NCBI GenBank assembly: GCA_964415045.1
Contig: CAYPZL010000010.1
Span: 1 to 54,981 of the forward strand
Source of the DNA: CAYPZL01 sp964415045
Lineage (GTDB): Bacteria; Planctomycetota; Phycisphaerae; Sedimentisphaerales; Anaerobacaceae
Direction: 5' to 3'
DNA: 54,981 nucleotides
The notes under the pieces are model-generated. The model had not been told where the DNA came from and ran no database searches. It saw only the letters and a program-made list of their open reading frames with translations. This document shows positions 1 to 8,093 of this stretch, piece after piece (position 1 is the first letter of the stretch; every line of letters starts with the position of its first letter). Position numbers and translations under genes: made by a program.

Positions 1-141
1 GGTTCCTACAGATGACTATCGGCCAAACCGGCCCTTTTGAGATAGTTACTAAGTCTTGGGCCAACGAACGATTAGGGAAAAACAAAGAAGAAATGAACCG
101 ATGGAGAATAGTCCTTGACAACCGGCAGCCTTTCATGAATA

Positions 142-220
142 GGATGGGCAACTCGTTGCCCATGCTGACCCTTCCGATACGAACTCCAACAGGGGGTAGG
201 ATGGGCTTTAGCCCATGCTG
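142..220. repeat. Two copies of a short palindromic (REP-like) element
   Basis: Two hairpin-forming units share the outer words GGATGGGC and GCCCATGCTG. Copy one (142-167) has loop bases AACTCGTT between the arms; copy two (199-220) has TTTA. Such GGATGGGC/GCCCAT palindromes resemble dispersed REP-type elements. No transposase is adjacent. Bases 1-256 otherwise hold no convincing gene. Confidence 0.6.
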
Positions 221-256
221 GTTCTTCATCTATCGCGGCGTCTCGGCCAGTTGATC

Positions 257-424
257 CTACCCGTCCGTGCGGCCATGCGAGAGCTCTCGCTGGCGGGCGG
301 CTTCTTCGTAGACCTTCTGCGTCTCCTCCCAATTCGCGTAGGGTTCCAGGAAGTGGCCCTCAGGCACCTTCTGCTTATCGATGATCGTGAACCGCAGCAC
401 GCCGTCGCGCTTCGGATCGCGGGC
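257..424 (-). pseudogene. C-terminal remnant of an unrecognised protein
   Basis: On the minus strand a frame ends at a TAG at 257-259. Over about 54 codons it reads like real protein, including FTIIDKQKVPEGHFLEPY and NWEETQKVYEEAARQRELSH. Upstream of about position 424 the same frame turns into low-quality translation (RNRQSHF) that coincides with an ATTGCGGATTG-type repeat, and I found no start codon. The simplest reading is the tail of a gene whose 5' part was lost or replaced by repeat DNA. The family was not recognised. A short functional peptide cannot be excluded. The rest of 425-658 shows no gene. Confidence 0.35.
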
Positions 425-658
425 CGAGAAATGGGATTGCCGATTGCGGATTGGGGATTCGAGCCAATGGGCCGGGCAATGGTACGCCAGCGAATGTCAA
501 ACAAAGCCAATTTGCCGCCGGGGCCAAGGCACTGCGGTGGCACCGAGAGCGCGGAGATGAATGTAAATGCAACCAGGAAAGGGAGCTGCAACAATGCGCT
601 GGGGTCTCTGTGGCTCTGTGGTGAACTATCGCACGGAAATGTGGCGGGGATTTGGGGG

Positions 659-687
659 TTGGCCGGGAGCGAGGCGTTTCGTATAAT
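659..687 (+). promoter_or_regulatory. Sigma-70-like promoter of cstA
   Basis: TTGGCC at 659-664 and TATAAT at 682-687 are separated by exactly 17 bases. The -10 box matches consensus fully. Transcription would start near 694, giving a leader of about 50 bases before the cstA start at 745. A GAGGAG ribosome-binding site lies just ahead of that start. Confidence 0.6.
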
Positions 688-744
688 GGCGGGCGAAATC
701 GGGTCCATAGGGGACCGTCGCGGAATGATTGAGGAGTCAGTCGT

Positions 745-2403
745 ATGAACTCTCTGCTCGTGGTGGCAATCGCGGTTTTCCTGCTGCTGATGGGATACGT
801 GTTCTACAGTCGCAAGGTCAAGGAGTGGATCGGTCTCGATGAAGAGGCCGTACCGCCTTCGGTGGCGATGAACGACGGCGTGGACTACGTGCCCGCCAAG
901 CACTGGGCGATTCTTTTCGGGCACCATTTCGCCTCGATTGCGGGAGCCGCGCCGATCATCGGCCCGGTTATTGCGTGCCTGTACTGGGGATGGGTCCCCG
1001 CGATCATCTGGCTTGTCGTCGGCGGTGTCCTCTTCGGCGCGGTGCACGACTTCACCGCCCTGGTACTGTCGTTAAAGAACAAGGGCAAATCGATCACGAC
1101 CGTGACCGAGTCGGTCATGGGCAGGGCCAGCAAGACCCTGTTCAGCGTGTTCGCTTTCGCGACGTTGATCCTGGTGGTCGCGGTGTTCGCGGCGGTGGCG
1201 GGCAAGACCCTGGCCACGACGCCCCAGGTGGTGATTCCCACGTTCGGGCTGGTGGTGGTGGCGGTGATCGTGGGCGTCCTGATGTATCGCCTGCAGCTTT
1301 CGGTGCTGCTGTGCTCGGTTATCGGCGTCCTGCTGCTGGTCGGCCTGATCGTCGGAGGCTACTTCCTGCCCATCGAGCTGCCCGGCGAAAACGCGGCGAC
1401 CTGGTGGACCGTCATCCTGCTTCTCTACGCCATGGTCGCGTCCGTAACACCGGTGACGCTCCTGCTGCAGCCGCGCGATCACCTGGCCGGTGCGGTGCTG
1501 TATCTCGGGATCTTCTTCGGGTTCCTCGGTCTGATTCTCACGCACCCGGACGTGAAGGCCCCGGGCATGGTCGCCTTATCGGCCCCCGGAGGCTGGATGT
1601 GGCCGATGCTCATGGTGACGGTGGCCTGCGGTGCGATCTCAGGGTTCCACAGCCTGGTCGCCAGCGGCACCACGTCGAAGCAGCTTCCGCGCATGAAGGA
1701 CGCGCGTGCGATCGGCTACGGAGGCATGATCGCCGAGAGCGTGCTGGGGGTCCTGGCGATCGCGGCGGTGACGGCGGGGCTGTACTGGAAGAGCGCTCCG
1801 GCCGGCGGCGAGGGGCTGGTGTACCAGGAACTGTTCCAGGAGGGCGGCTGGATCAAGGCGTTCGGCGTCGGTTACGGGCAGCTCACCAGGACCGTCTTCG
1901 GCGCCTTCGGCACGCTCGTCGGTGTCACGATGCTCAAGACCTTCGTGATGACCACGCTCGATTCGGCCACCCGCATCACGCGCTACATCTGCAACGAACT
2001 GCTCGGAGAAGCGTTCGGCATCCCCGGGATGAAGAACAAGTATGTCGCGACGTTACTCGTGGGCGTGCTGGCCGGGACGCTGGCCCTGGGCAACTGGAAG
2101 GCGCTCTGGCCGTTGTTCGGGGCCGCCAACCAGCTCATCGCCAGCCTGGTTCTGATCGTCGCCAGCGTGTATCTGCTGACGAACAACCGGAAATTCATCT
2201 TCACGGCGGTGCCCGCGGCGATCATGCTCGTGACCACGATCGCGGCCCTGGGGTATGAGACCCATACATTCGTCACGGCCGAGGAACCGAACTTCATGCT
2301 GGCCGCCATCGCGGTTGGGCTGATCGTTCTCGCCGCTTTTCTGGCGTACACGGCGGTGGTCACCGTCGTCCGCGCGAGAAGGACGACGCCGGGCCGGGAG
2401 TGA
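745..2403 (+). CDS. cstA: Carbon starvation protein CstA family transporter
   Basis: The 552-residue polytopic membrane protein has the N-terminal CstA signature: a first helix, then PAKHWAILFGHHFASIAGAAPIIGP and the segment WGWVPAIIWLVVGGVLFGAVHDF. Family members take up pyruvate or peptides across the inner membrane during carbon limitation. About 14-16 hydrophobic segments are spread along the chain, and the length fits the shorter CstA class. The ATG at 745 follows a GAGGAG site and a good promoter. The gene stands alone; the next genes run the other way and end 40 bases downstream. The family assignment is strong; the substrate is inferred only from the family. Confidence 0.93.
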   Translation: MNSLLVVAIAVFLLLMGYVFYSRKVKEWIGLDEEAVPPSVAMNDGVDYVPAKHWAILFGHHFASIAGAAPIIGPVIACLYWGWVPAIIWLVVGGVLFGAVHDFTALVLSLKNKGKSITTVTESVMGRASKTLFSVFAFATLILVVAVFAAVAGKTLATTPQVVIPTFGLVVVAVIVGVLMYRLQLSVLLCSVIGVLLLVGLIVGGYFLPIELPGENAATWWTVILLLYAMVASVTPVTLLLQPRDHLAGAVLYLGIFFGFLGLILTHPDVKAPGMVALSAPGGWMWPMLMVTVACGAISGFHSLVASGTTSKQLPRMKDARAIGYGGMIAESVLGVLAIAAVTAGLYWKSAPAGGEGLVYQELFQEGGWIKAFGVGYGQLTRTVFGAFGTLVGVTMLKTFVMTTLDSATRITRYICNELLGEAFGIPGMKNKYVATLLVGVLAGTLALGNWKALWPLFGAANQLIASLVLIVASVYLLTNNRKFIFTAVPAAIMLVTTIAALGYETHTFVTAEEPNFMLAAIAVGLIVLAAFLAYTAVVTVVRARRTTPGRE

Positions 2404-2442
2404 GGGAGCTTCGGTTTGTCGTTCGAGGCGCCGGGCCGGCCG

Positions 2443-3492
2443 TTATATCCCCGAGCCCCCCGCCGCCTCAGTCTGGGTAGGGACCAGGCGAAACTGGACT
2501 TCCGGAGGGCTTTGGTCGGCTTTTATCTCGTTGCGGCGGACGTATTCTTCGGGGAAGCTGAAGACCACGGGCCGGGTGATGAAATCGGTGGCCTGCCGGT
2601 CGGAATCGTTGATGTACAGGATCATGTGAAACGAGGCGGTGTCGTACGCCTGGTAGGCCAGCGGGGTGGCCTGGATCAGGACCGGGTTGCCGGTGGGGTC
2701 CTCGCGCAGCTCGACGCGGTATTTGCCCTGGAGGTTCTGGCTCATGCAGAAGCCCAGAGTGGCCGAGACGCTGTAGCCCTTGAGGACCTCCTGGGCCGGG
2801 GCCAGCTTGATCCGGACGGTCTGCAGGGCGTCCTTTCGCTGGCCGTCGGGCAGTTCGATGAAGGCGGTTTTCTCGACGGGCGTCTCCCGCGCCTGGCGGC
2901 GTTCTTCGGCGGTGAGCCGGACCCGGGCGACGAACATCCCCTCCGACGGGACCCGCACGTTGACGCGCTCCGGCTCGATAGTCTCGGCCCGGACCGGGTT
3001 GCCTTTCTCGTCGAAGGTCTCGACGGCCACGTCCGTGACGGCCAGCCTGCGGACCTGCACCGTCAGGGCCCGCGGCTCGCAGCTCTCGACCGTCAGGCCC
3101 AACTGGCGAATCTCGTCGCTTTGCTTGAGGAAGCTCAGCATCTCCAGCGTGCGCACGCCCTCCTCGGTCAGGCCCATCGGCTCGGGCGCGAGAAAGAGAT
3201 CGAGGTCGAGCGTGCCCTTGTTCTTCATGCGTTCGACGTCGGCGACGCGCGAGGCGGGGCCCTTCAGGACCACAGTGTCCACGAGCAGAGACGAGCGCAG
3301 GGAGACGGACGAATCGTCCCGGTGCTCCTGGATCGAGACCCAGAGATTGGGGTCGTCGGGCCGGGCCACCGTGACGGTCACGACGTTGGTCAGCTCCAAC
3401 CGCTCGTCCTGGGCAAGGTCCGCCCAGACCCAGATCAGGGCGGTGAGGAAAACCACTATCGATATCTTGCTGAATTTGATCTTCTTACTCAT
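2443..3492 (-). CDS. CdaR/YbbR-like membrane-anchored protein
   Basis: The 349-residue protein starts MSKKIKFSKISIVVFLTALIWVWADLAQ, one N-terminal membrane anchor. A long, mostly beta, exported region follows with repeated segments such as LTVQVRRLAVTDVAVETFDEKG, as expected for YbbR-type domains. In Firmicutes the YbbR protein CdaR lies directly downstream of cdaA and modulates the cyclase; the order is the same here, with a 75-base gap. Sequence similarity to CdaR is loose, so the role rests on topology, beta-rich repeats and position. I chose the ATG at 3492; an in-frame TTG four codons earlier is an alternative. Confidence 0.65.
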   Translation of the reverse strand: MSKKIKFSKISIVVFLTALIWVWADLAQDERLELTNVVTVTVARPDDPNLWVSIQEHRDDSSVSLRSSLLVDTVVLKGPASRVADVERMKNKGTLDLDLFLAPEPMGLTEEGVRTLEMLSFLKQSDEIRQLGLTVESCEPRALTVQVRRLAVTDVAVETFDEKGNPVRAETIEPERVNVRVPSEGMFVARVRLTAEERRQARETPVEKTAFIELPDGQRKDALQTVRIKLAPAQEVLKGYSVSATLGFCMSQNLQGKYRVELREDPTGNPVLIQATPLAYQAYDTASFHMILYINDSDRQATDFITRPVVFSFPEEYVRRNEIKADQSPPEVQFRLVPTQTEAAGGSGI

Positions 3493-3579
3493 CTGTGTCT
3501 GCAAGCGGCGCCCTCGCGGGCGCGGGCCCCAGCGGCGCCTCGTGCGGCCGCCGGTATCGCGCGTCGTCAGGACGCGCCG

Positions 3580-4407
3580 TCACGCATGGCGCTTGAGCAG
3601 CCGTCCCACGAGCGGCACGTCTTCCGTCATAGCGCTGGCCAGGCAGGATCGCACTTCGGATTCGGTGACGTTGCGAACCAGCTTGCCTTCCTGGCTGATG
3701 GAGATTGCCCCGGTTTCTTCGCTGACGACCAGACAGGTCGCGTCGGAGCCAGCGGTAATGCCCAGGGCCGCGCGGTGGCGCGAGCCCAGCTCGACGCCGT
3801 CGATGCTGCCGGCCTCGGCCAGCGGCAACTGGACGCGGGCGGCGACGATGCGGTCCCCGCGAATGACGACGGCCATGTCATGCAGGGCCGCCCCGGGATA
3901 GAAAATACTCTTGAGCAGATCGGCCGTTACGCGGGCGTCCAGGCGGACCCCGGTTTCGATGAACTCGCCCAGCGCCACCTCGCGCTCGATCACGATGATG
4001 GCCCCGATCCGGCCGGCCGACAGTTGCGTCACGGCCGAGACCAGCTCCTCCACCGTGCGCGAAAGCTGGTGGGAAGAGCTCGTCCAGATGCGCGGCTGGC
4101 CGATCTGGATGAGCACGCGCCGAATCTCCGGCTGAAACGCCGCCACCGCCACGATCAAAACGGCGATCAGAAATCCTTTGTACAGATATTGAAGGCGATC
4201 GAAGGGAAGACGTTCGACTACCAGGTTGAGGATGAGGACGCCCGCCAGCAGGATGAAAATGACGCCGCGAAAAAGCCTCTCGCCGCGCGTGCCCTCCAGG
4301 AAATCGACGACCCACCAGATGACGAAACCGATCAGCAGCAACTCTACGAAAACGATCCACCAGTCATAGCGTGCAATTCGACTGAAATAGTCAAACAGTG
4401 CATCCAC
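3580..4407 (-). CDS. cdaA: Diadenylate cyclase CdaA (c-di-AMP synthase) with altered DGA motif
   Basis: The 275-residue protein has three N-terminal membrane helices (about 17-95) followed by a DAC (DisA_N) domain at about 110-265, the layout of CdaA, which condenses two ATP into the messenger c-di-AMP. The second nucleotide motif is clear as GSRHRAALGIT (RHR at 210-212), and SEETGAIS follows. The first motif, normally LHDGA, reads LHDMA at 175-179: the catalytic aspartate D177 is kept but glycine is methionine. It sits between a small lipoprotein gene and the CdaR-like gene, all apparently transcribed from the promoter at 4837-4865. The family call is firm; catalytic activity is not proven. 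Confidence 0.9.
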   Translation of the reverse strand: MDALFDYFSRIARYDWWIVFVELLLIGFVIWWVVDFLEGTRGERLFRGVIFILLAGVLILNLVVERLPFDRLQYLYKGFLIAVLIVAVAAFQPEIRRVLIQIGQPRIWTSSSHQLSRTVEELVSAVTQLSAGRIGAIIVIEREVALGEFIETGVRLDARVTADLLKSIFYPGAALHDMAVVIRGDRIVAARVQLPLAEAGSIDGVELGSRHRAALGITAGSDATCLVVSEETGAISISQEGKLVRNVTESEVRSCLASAMTEDVPLVGRLLKRHA

Positions 4408-4457
4408 CTACGGCAAACCCTTCCCTGGATTCGGTTACACGAGACGCGGATGGCCGG

Positions 4458-4718
4458 CTACGGAACTTGCAGGTCCGTCAGCTTGCTGGGCTGGTCCAGT
4501 TGCAGAATCCGATCGACGTCAGACGTCATCGCCTGGCTGTTCAAACGCATGACGCGCCGGTGCCTTCTGTGCGACTCGGCAACCGTCTCACCCGGCTGTT
4601 GCCAGGAACAACCCGCGAAAAGGACCACCAGGCACAGCAACGCTGCAAGTGCAAAGACGCGCAAGGCAGAATTTCTCAGTTGCTCTGTCCTGTTTTCTAT
4701 AGCCGCTACGCTTTTCAT
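4458..4718 (-). CDS. Small predicted lipoprotein heading the cdaA operon
   Basis: The 86-residue protein has an N-terminal hydrophobic segment ending in the lipobox LFAGC (signal peptidase II type), then a short polar tail rich in Arg, Gln and Asp. The chosen ATG at 4718 (MKSVAAIENRTEQ) follows an A-rich AAAAAGGGAAAA site; an upstream in-frame start would add 11 residues. It ends 50 bases before cdaA and would be the first gene of the transcript. I do not recognise the mature domain. A link to c-di-AMP signalling is inferred only from position. Confidence 0.7.
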   Translation of the reverse strand: MKSVAAIENRTEQLRNSALRVFALAALLCLVVLFAGCSWQQPGETVAESHRRHRRVMRLNSQAMTSDVDRILQLDQPSKLTDLQVP

Positions 4719-4836
4719 CGTTTTCCCTTTTTCAATGTGTACCAGAATCACCCTGCTCTTCTTGCGACACCTTCAGCGTGGCCCCTTGATGCATCCGTTG
4801 GCGCCATAGCGTAAAACCTTCCGTGACATGAACTTA

Positions 4837-4865
4837 ATTATAGCACTGCCGTGCGGCGGTGTCAA
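4837..4865 (-). promoter_or_regulatory. Perfect consensus sigma-70 promoter of the cdaA operon
   Basis: On the minus strand TTGACA (4865-4860) and TATAAT (4842-4837) are separated by 17 bases, a 12/12 match to the housekeeping consensus. Predicted transcription starts near 4830, leaving a leader of roughly 110 bases before the lipoprotein start at 4718. This points to strong constitutive expression. Confidence 0.75.
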
Positions 4866-5001
4866 GGGCGACGGGAAATTTCGCCGCGAGGGCCCCTCGA
4901 GGCCGGAAATCCGGCAAATCGGGGCAGTTACCGGGCGTGGGAGCCTTTCGAAGCAGGTATCGGATGGGCCGGCAAGGAACGGTTCTGCGCGGTGTTCGGC
5001 C

Positions 5002-5029
5002 TTGACGGGGAGCGGCTCTGTGATAGGAT
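5002..5029 (+). promoter_or_regulatory. Sigma-70-like promoter upstream of the DUF2007 gene
   Basis: TTGACG at 5002-5007 and TAGGAT at 5024-5029 are 16 bases apart. The predicted start near 5036 gives a leader of about 170 bases that contains the large inverted repeat at 5088-5183. Apart from these two promoters and the repeat, 4752-5205 holds no gene that I can support. Confidence 0.45.
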
Positions 5030-5087
5030 GACGGCATGATGAAACAGGCTCCGGGGAGAGACGGAGCCGCAGGATGGGGCCTGAAGT

Positions 5088-5183
5088 CAGTTTTGAGTTT
5101 TGAGTTTTGAGTTTTGGGTTCTGGGTTTTGAGTGCATCCCTGGCGTAAGTAACTCAAAACTCAAAACTACCAACTCAAAACTG
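5088..5183. repeat. Heptamer-repeat inverted pair in the leader of the DUF2007 gene
   Basis: The left arm (5088-5132) is a run of TTTTGAG-like heptamers; the right arm (5151-5183) carries the complementary CTCAAAA heptamers. The outermost words CAGTTTTGAGTT (5088-5099) and AACTCAAAACTG (5172-5183) are perfectly complementary. The spacer is about 18 bases. The structure ends a few bases before the ribosome-binding site AAGGAATGGAGG, so RNA pairing could affect translation. Similar dispersed repeats exist in other genomes, so it may simply be a mobile repeat. Confidence 0.7.
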
Positions 5184-5205
5184 AACAAGGAATGGAGGTG
5201 GACGA

Positions 5206-5454
5206 ATGGACGAATTCGTGGAAGTCTACGCTGCCAGCGATATCACGTTTGCCTATCTGATGAAGGCCCGGCTGGAGGACGCCGGCATCCCCGTCCAGAT
5301 CGCCAACGAGAACGTCTCGGCCGCCTACTGCATCGACGGCATGGTTCCCCGCGTCCTCGTTCCGGCCGAACGGCTCCAGGAGGCCCAGCAGGTCATCGCC
5401 GAAGTGCGGAAACCCTCTCAGGGCGAAGCGGACGATCTCGACGACGAGGCATGA
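5206..5454 (+). CDS. DUF2007-family small protein
   Basis: The 82-residue protein reads VEVYAASDITFAYLMKARLEDAGIPVQIANENV and then PRVLVPAERLQEAQQVI. This is the pattern of DUF2007, annotated as a putative prokaryotic signal-transducing domain: a small alpha/beta fold in which a residue pair replaces substrate residues in an ACT-like arrangement. The acidic tail (EADDLDDEA) is extra. A strong AGGAATGGAGG site supports the ATG. It is cytoplasmic and has no clear operon partner; the acylase gene follows after about 100 bases. Confidence 0.85.
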   Translation: MDEFVEVYAASDITFAYLMKARLEDAGIPVQIANENVSAAYCIDGMVPRVLVPAERLQEAQQVIAEVRKPSQGEADDLDDEA

Positions 5455-5557
5455 TCCTGCCGATTCCCCGCGCGGCCTTTCGTCTGCAACGACGTCCGGC
5501 CGCGATCTTGTTCGTGCGTGGTTCGTGAACGGATACTCTTGTGAAGGGGAGGACGAC

Positions 5558-7732
5558 ATGACGCTCTCGAAATGGCGGGTTCTTTCGGTTTTCGTCACGG
5601 TGTCGGTATGCGCCTTTGCAGCCGCTGCCGCCGAGCGGCCCGGGGCGGGCCCGGACAAGGACAAGATCGTCGTATACCGTGACACCTGGGGCGTTCCGCA
5701 CATCTACGCTCCTACGGTCGAGGGAGGGCTCTACGCCATGGGCTGGGCCCAGGCGCAGGACCGGCCCGAGGAGATGCTGAAGAACTTCATGCGAGCGATG
5801 GGCCAGAGCGCGACGTTCGACGGTCCGGGGGCGGTCCAGTCCGACCTGGTCTCGCATCTCTGGGACCATTACGGCACGAGCAAGCGGAACTTCCTCAAGA
5901 TTCGTCCGGACATACGGCGGCAGATACGGGCGTACGTGGAGGGCATCAACGATTTCTACGCGGCGCATCCGAAGGACGTGCCGGCGTGGTGGGGCGACCG
6001 GCCGGTGGATGAACACATGGTGGTCGCGTTCGGCCGGTTCTTTCTGTACGGCTGGTCGATCGGCCAAGTCTTCGACGACCTTCGCGCCGGCGGCATCGAG
6101 CCCGGCTTCGACGACGACGGACGCGGGTCCAACCAGTGGGCGGTCTCGCCCGGCCGCAGCGCCGAGGGAGCCGCCATTCTCTACATCGATCCGCATCTCT
6201 CCTGGTGGGGCGCGTCGCGGTTCTGGGAGTTTCGCATTCACGCCGGCGAAATCCACGGCAGCGGCTTCACGCTGCCGGGCAGTCCCTGGATCGGCCTGGG
6301 ACACAACGCCGACGTGGCTTGGGCCATGACCACCGGCGGGCCCGACACGGCCGACGTGTACGAATTAACGCTCAAGGAAGATGATCCCAGCCAGTATCTC
6401 TACGACGGGAAGTGGCGGACGCTGGCGCGACGCGAGGTCGTTATCGAAATCAAGGGGGCCGGCTCGAAGAAGCTCACCCTCTGGTCTTCGCACCACGGTC
6501 CCATCGTGGCGATGCGCGGCGGCAAGGCCTACGCGGCCAGAATGTCGTATGCCGAGGAGGTCCGGGTCGGCGAAGCGTGGTACGAGTTCAACGTCGCCAA
6601 GGACTTTTCCGGGGCGATGCGAGCCTTGAGCCTGCGACAGCTCTTCCCGCAGAACGTCATGGTCGCCGACACTTCAGGCAACATCTACTACCAGCGGACC
6701 GGCCGCGTGCCGCGCCGACCGGCAGGGTACGACTGGTCGAAACCCGTGGACGGCTCCACGTCGGCGACGCGGTGGCAGGGGTTGCATCTCGCCGCCGAGC
6801 ACGTGCAGGTGCTCAACCCGCCGCAAGGCTACATGCAGAACTGCAATATCCCGCCGGACGTGATGATGGTGGACAGCCCCTTCTCGCCGGACAAAACACT
6901 GTCGTATCTCTACGGGTCCTCGGGCGGCTACACGAATCAGCGCGGGGCCCGCGCGGTGCAGCTTCTGCACGCCGATTCGTCCGTGACAGTGGACGAGGCC
7001 CTGGCCTATGCCACCGACGTCCATCCCTACGGAGTCGAGCGCTGGCTGGAAGTGCTCAGGCGCGCAGACGCCGAGTTCGGACAGCTTCACCGGGACGATT
7101 CCGATTACGTCGCCGGCATCAAGGACATCCTGTCGTGGGACGGCGAGCTGCGACACGATTCGACGGCGGCGCTGAAGTACTATTACTGGCGCAAGCAGCT
7201 TGTGACGGACTACGGGGCCGAGGCCGTATCGTATGCGGCCGAGCGCATCGATTATCACCTGGCCGCTCTGGGCAAGCCCGCGCCGGAAATCGGTATCGGC
7301 GATCTGGAGCTGCAAGTCGGCGCCGATTCGTTCGCTTCGGCGATGGCCCGGCTCAAATCGGATCACGGCTCGCTCGACGCCACCTACGGCGATACATTCC
7401 GCGTCGGTCGGGACGACGTCTCCTGGCCGTGCGGCGGAGGCGGCGATTACGGGCTGACGACCTTGCGCAACGTAGGCTATGGGCGCCAGCGCGACGACCA
7501 CACGCGTTGGGGAAATCGCGGCCAGACCTCGACGCAGATCGTCGTGCTCAGCAAGCCCGTGCGAAGCTGGACGTACGTGCCCATCGGTCAGAGCGACCGC
7601 TCCGGCTCGAAGCATTATCGCGACCAGGCTCAAAAAGCGTTCAGCCCCCGAAAGCTCAAGCCCACATGGTGGCTGCCGCAGGACCTAGCCGGGCACATCG
7701 AGTCGCGCACGGTTCTCGAGCACACGCCGTGA
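5558..7732 (+). CDS. Penicillin acylase family N-terminal-nucleophile hydrolase
   Basis: The 724-residue protein begins with a signal peptide (about 1-25), then VVYRDTWGVPHIYAPTVEGGLYAMGWAQAQDRPEEM, the diagnostic start of the alpha chain. The autocleavage site and nucleophile lie in GRGSNQWAVS with Ser191; IDPHLSW and an acidic beta-chain segment follow. Family members hydrolyse amide bonds (beta-lactam side chains, N-acyl homoserine lactones, other acylamides) in the periplasm after self-processing. Substrate cannot be inferred. The ATG at 5558 follows GGGGAGG; an earlier in-frame start lacks a good site. The stop overlaps the GTG of the next, broken gene. Confidence 0.92.
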   Translation: MTLSKWRVLSVFVTVSVCAFAAAAAERPGAGPDKDKIVVYRDTWGVPHIYAPTVEGGLYAMGWAQAQDRPEEMLKNFMRAMGQSATFDGPGAVQSDLVSHLWDHYGTSKRNFLKIRPDIRRQIRAYVEGINDFYAAHPKDVPAWWGDRPVDEHMVVAFGRFFLYGWSIGQVFDDLRAGGIEPGFDDDGRGSNQWAVSPGRSAEGAAILYIDPHLSWWGASRFWEFRIHAGEIHGSGFTLPGSPWIGLGHNADVAWAMTTGGPDTADVYELTLKEDDPSQYLYDGKWRTLARREVVIEIKGAGSKKLTLWSSHHGPIVAMRGGKAYAARMSYAEEVRVGEAWYEFNVAKDFSGAMRALSLRQLFPQNVMVADTSGNIYYQRTGRVPRRPAGYDWSKPVDGSTSATRWQGLHLAAEHVQVLNPPQGYMQNCNIPPDVMMVDSPFSPDKTLSYLYGSSGGYTNQRGARAVQLLHADSSVTVDEALAYATDVHPYGVERWLEVLRRADAEFGQLHRDDSDYVAGIKDILSWDGELRHDSTAALKYYYWRKQLVTDYGAEAVSYAAERIDYHLAALGKPAPEIGIGDLELQVGADSFASAMARLKSDHGSLDATYGDTFRVGRDDVSWPCGGGGDYGLTTLRNVGYGRQRDDHTRWGNRGQTSTQIVVLSKPVRSWTYVPIGQSDRSGSKHYRDQAQKAFSPRKLKPTWWLPQDLAGHIESRTVLEHTP

Positions 7733-8036
7733 ATCGATGGCTCAAGAAGATGGGCTACCGCTTTGTGCTGCGCAAGTTCGCCTATCCCTCGCGGGTGCGC
7801 GCGGGCGGCAAGCTGGCGTTGGTGGCGGTAGTCGCCGCTTGCGCGGGAAGCCTCTGGTGGTACTTTCACCCGGCTTTCGAGCGCATCGACGGCATCGTCT
7901 ACACGCAGCGTCATGGCCATGATCTGACCTTTGACGTGGTTCGTGCGGGAAAGAAGCACGGCTGGCTCACGATGTCTGGGACATCCGCACGTTCGCGGAC
8001 TGGTTCGACCGGCACCTGCAACCGCAGCGCAGGTAA
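7729..8036 (+). pseudogene. Alpha/beta hydrolase with internal deletion and frameshift
   Basis: A GTG at 7729 overlaps the acylase stop (GTGA). The frame codes for a convincing N-terminus: basic leader, membrane segment LALVAVVAACAGSLWWYF, then IDGIVYTQRHGHDLTFDVVR, the usual start of an alpha/beta hydrolase (esterase) domain. Near 7955-7970 the reading changes frame; the new frame codes for HDVWDIRTFADWFDRHLQPQRR and stops at 8034-8036, which looks like the last helix of the same fold. The core with the nucleophile elbow is missing. I infer a large internal deletion; a reference relative would settle it. Confidence 0.6.
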
Positions 8037-8093
8037 GCCAGGTCGAGGTATCGCTCTTTACTGGTGAATGCGGTTCCAAGGAGATGTTTGCGT

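Noticed and set aside
2416..4809. 797-codon plus-strand open frame over the cdaA operon
   Set aside because: It is antisense to the recognisable cyclase, CdaR-like and lipoprotein genes, has no signal or domain, and is explained by GC bias.
5088..5183. Heptamer repeats considered as a CRISPR-like array
   Set aside because: Repeat units are seven bases with no unique spacers, the arms are inverted rather than direct, and no cas gene is present.
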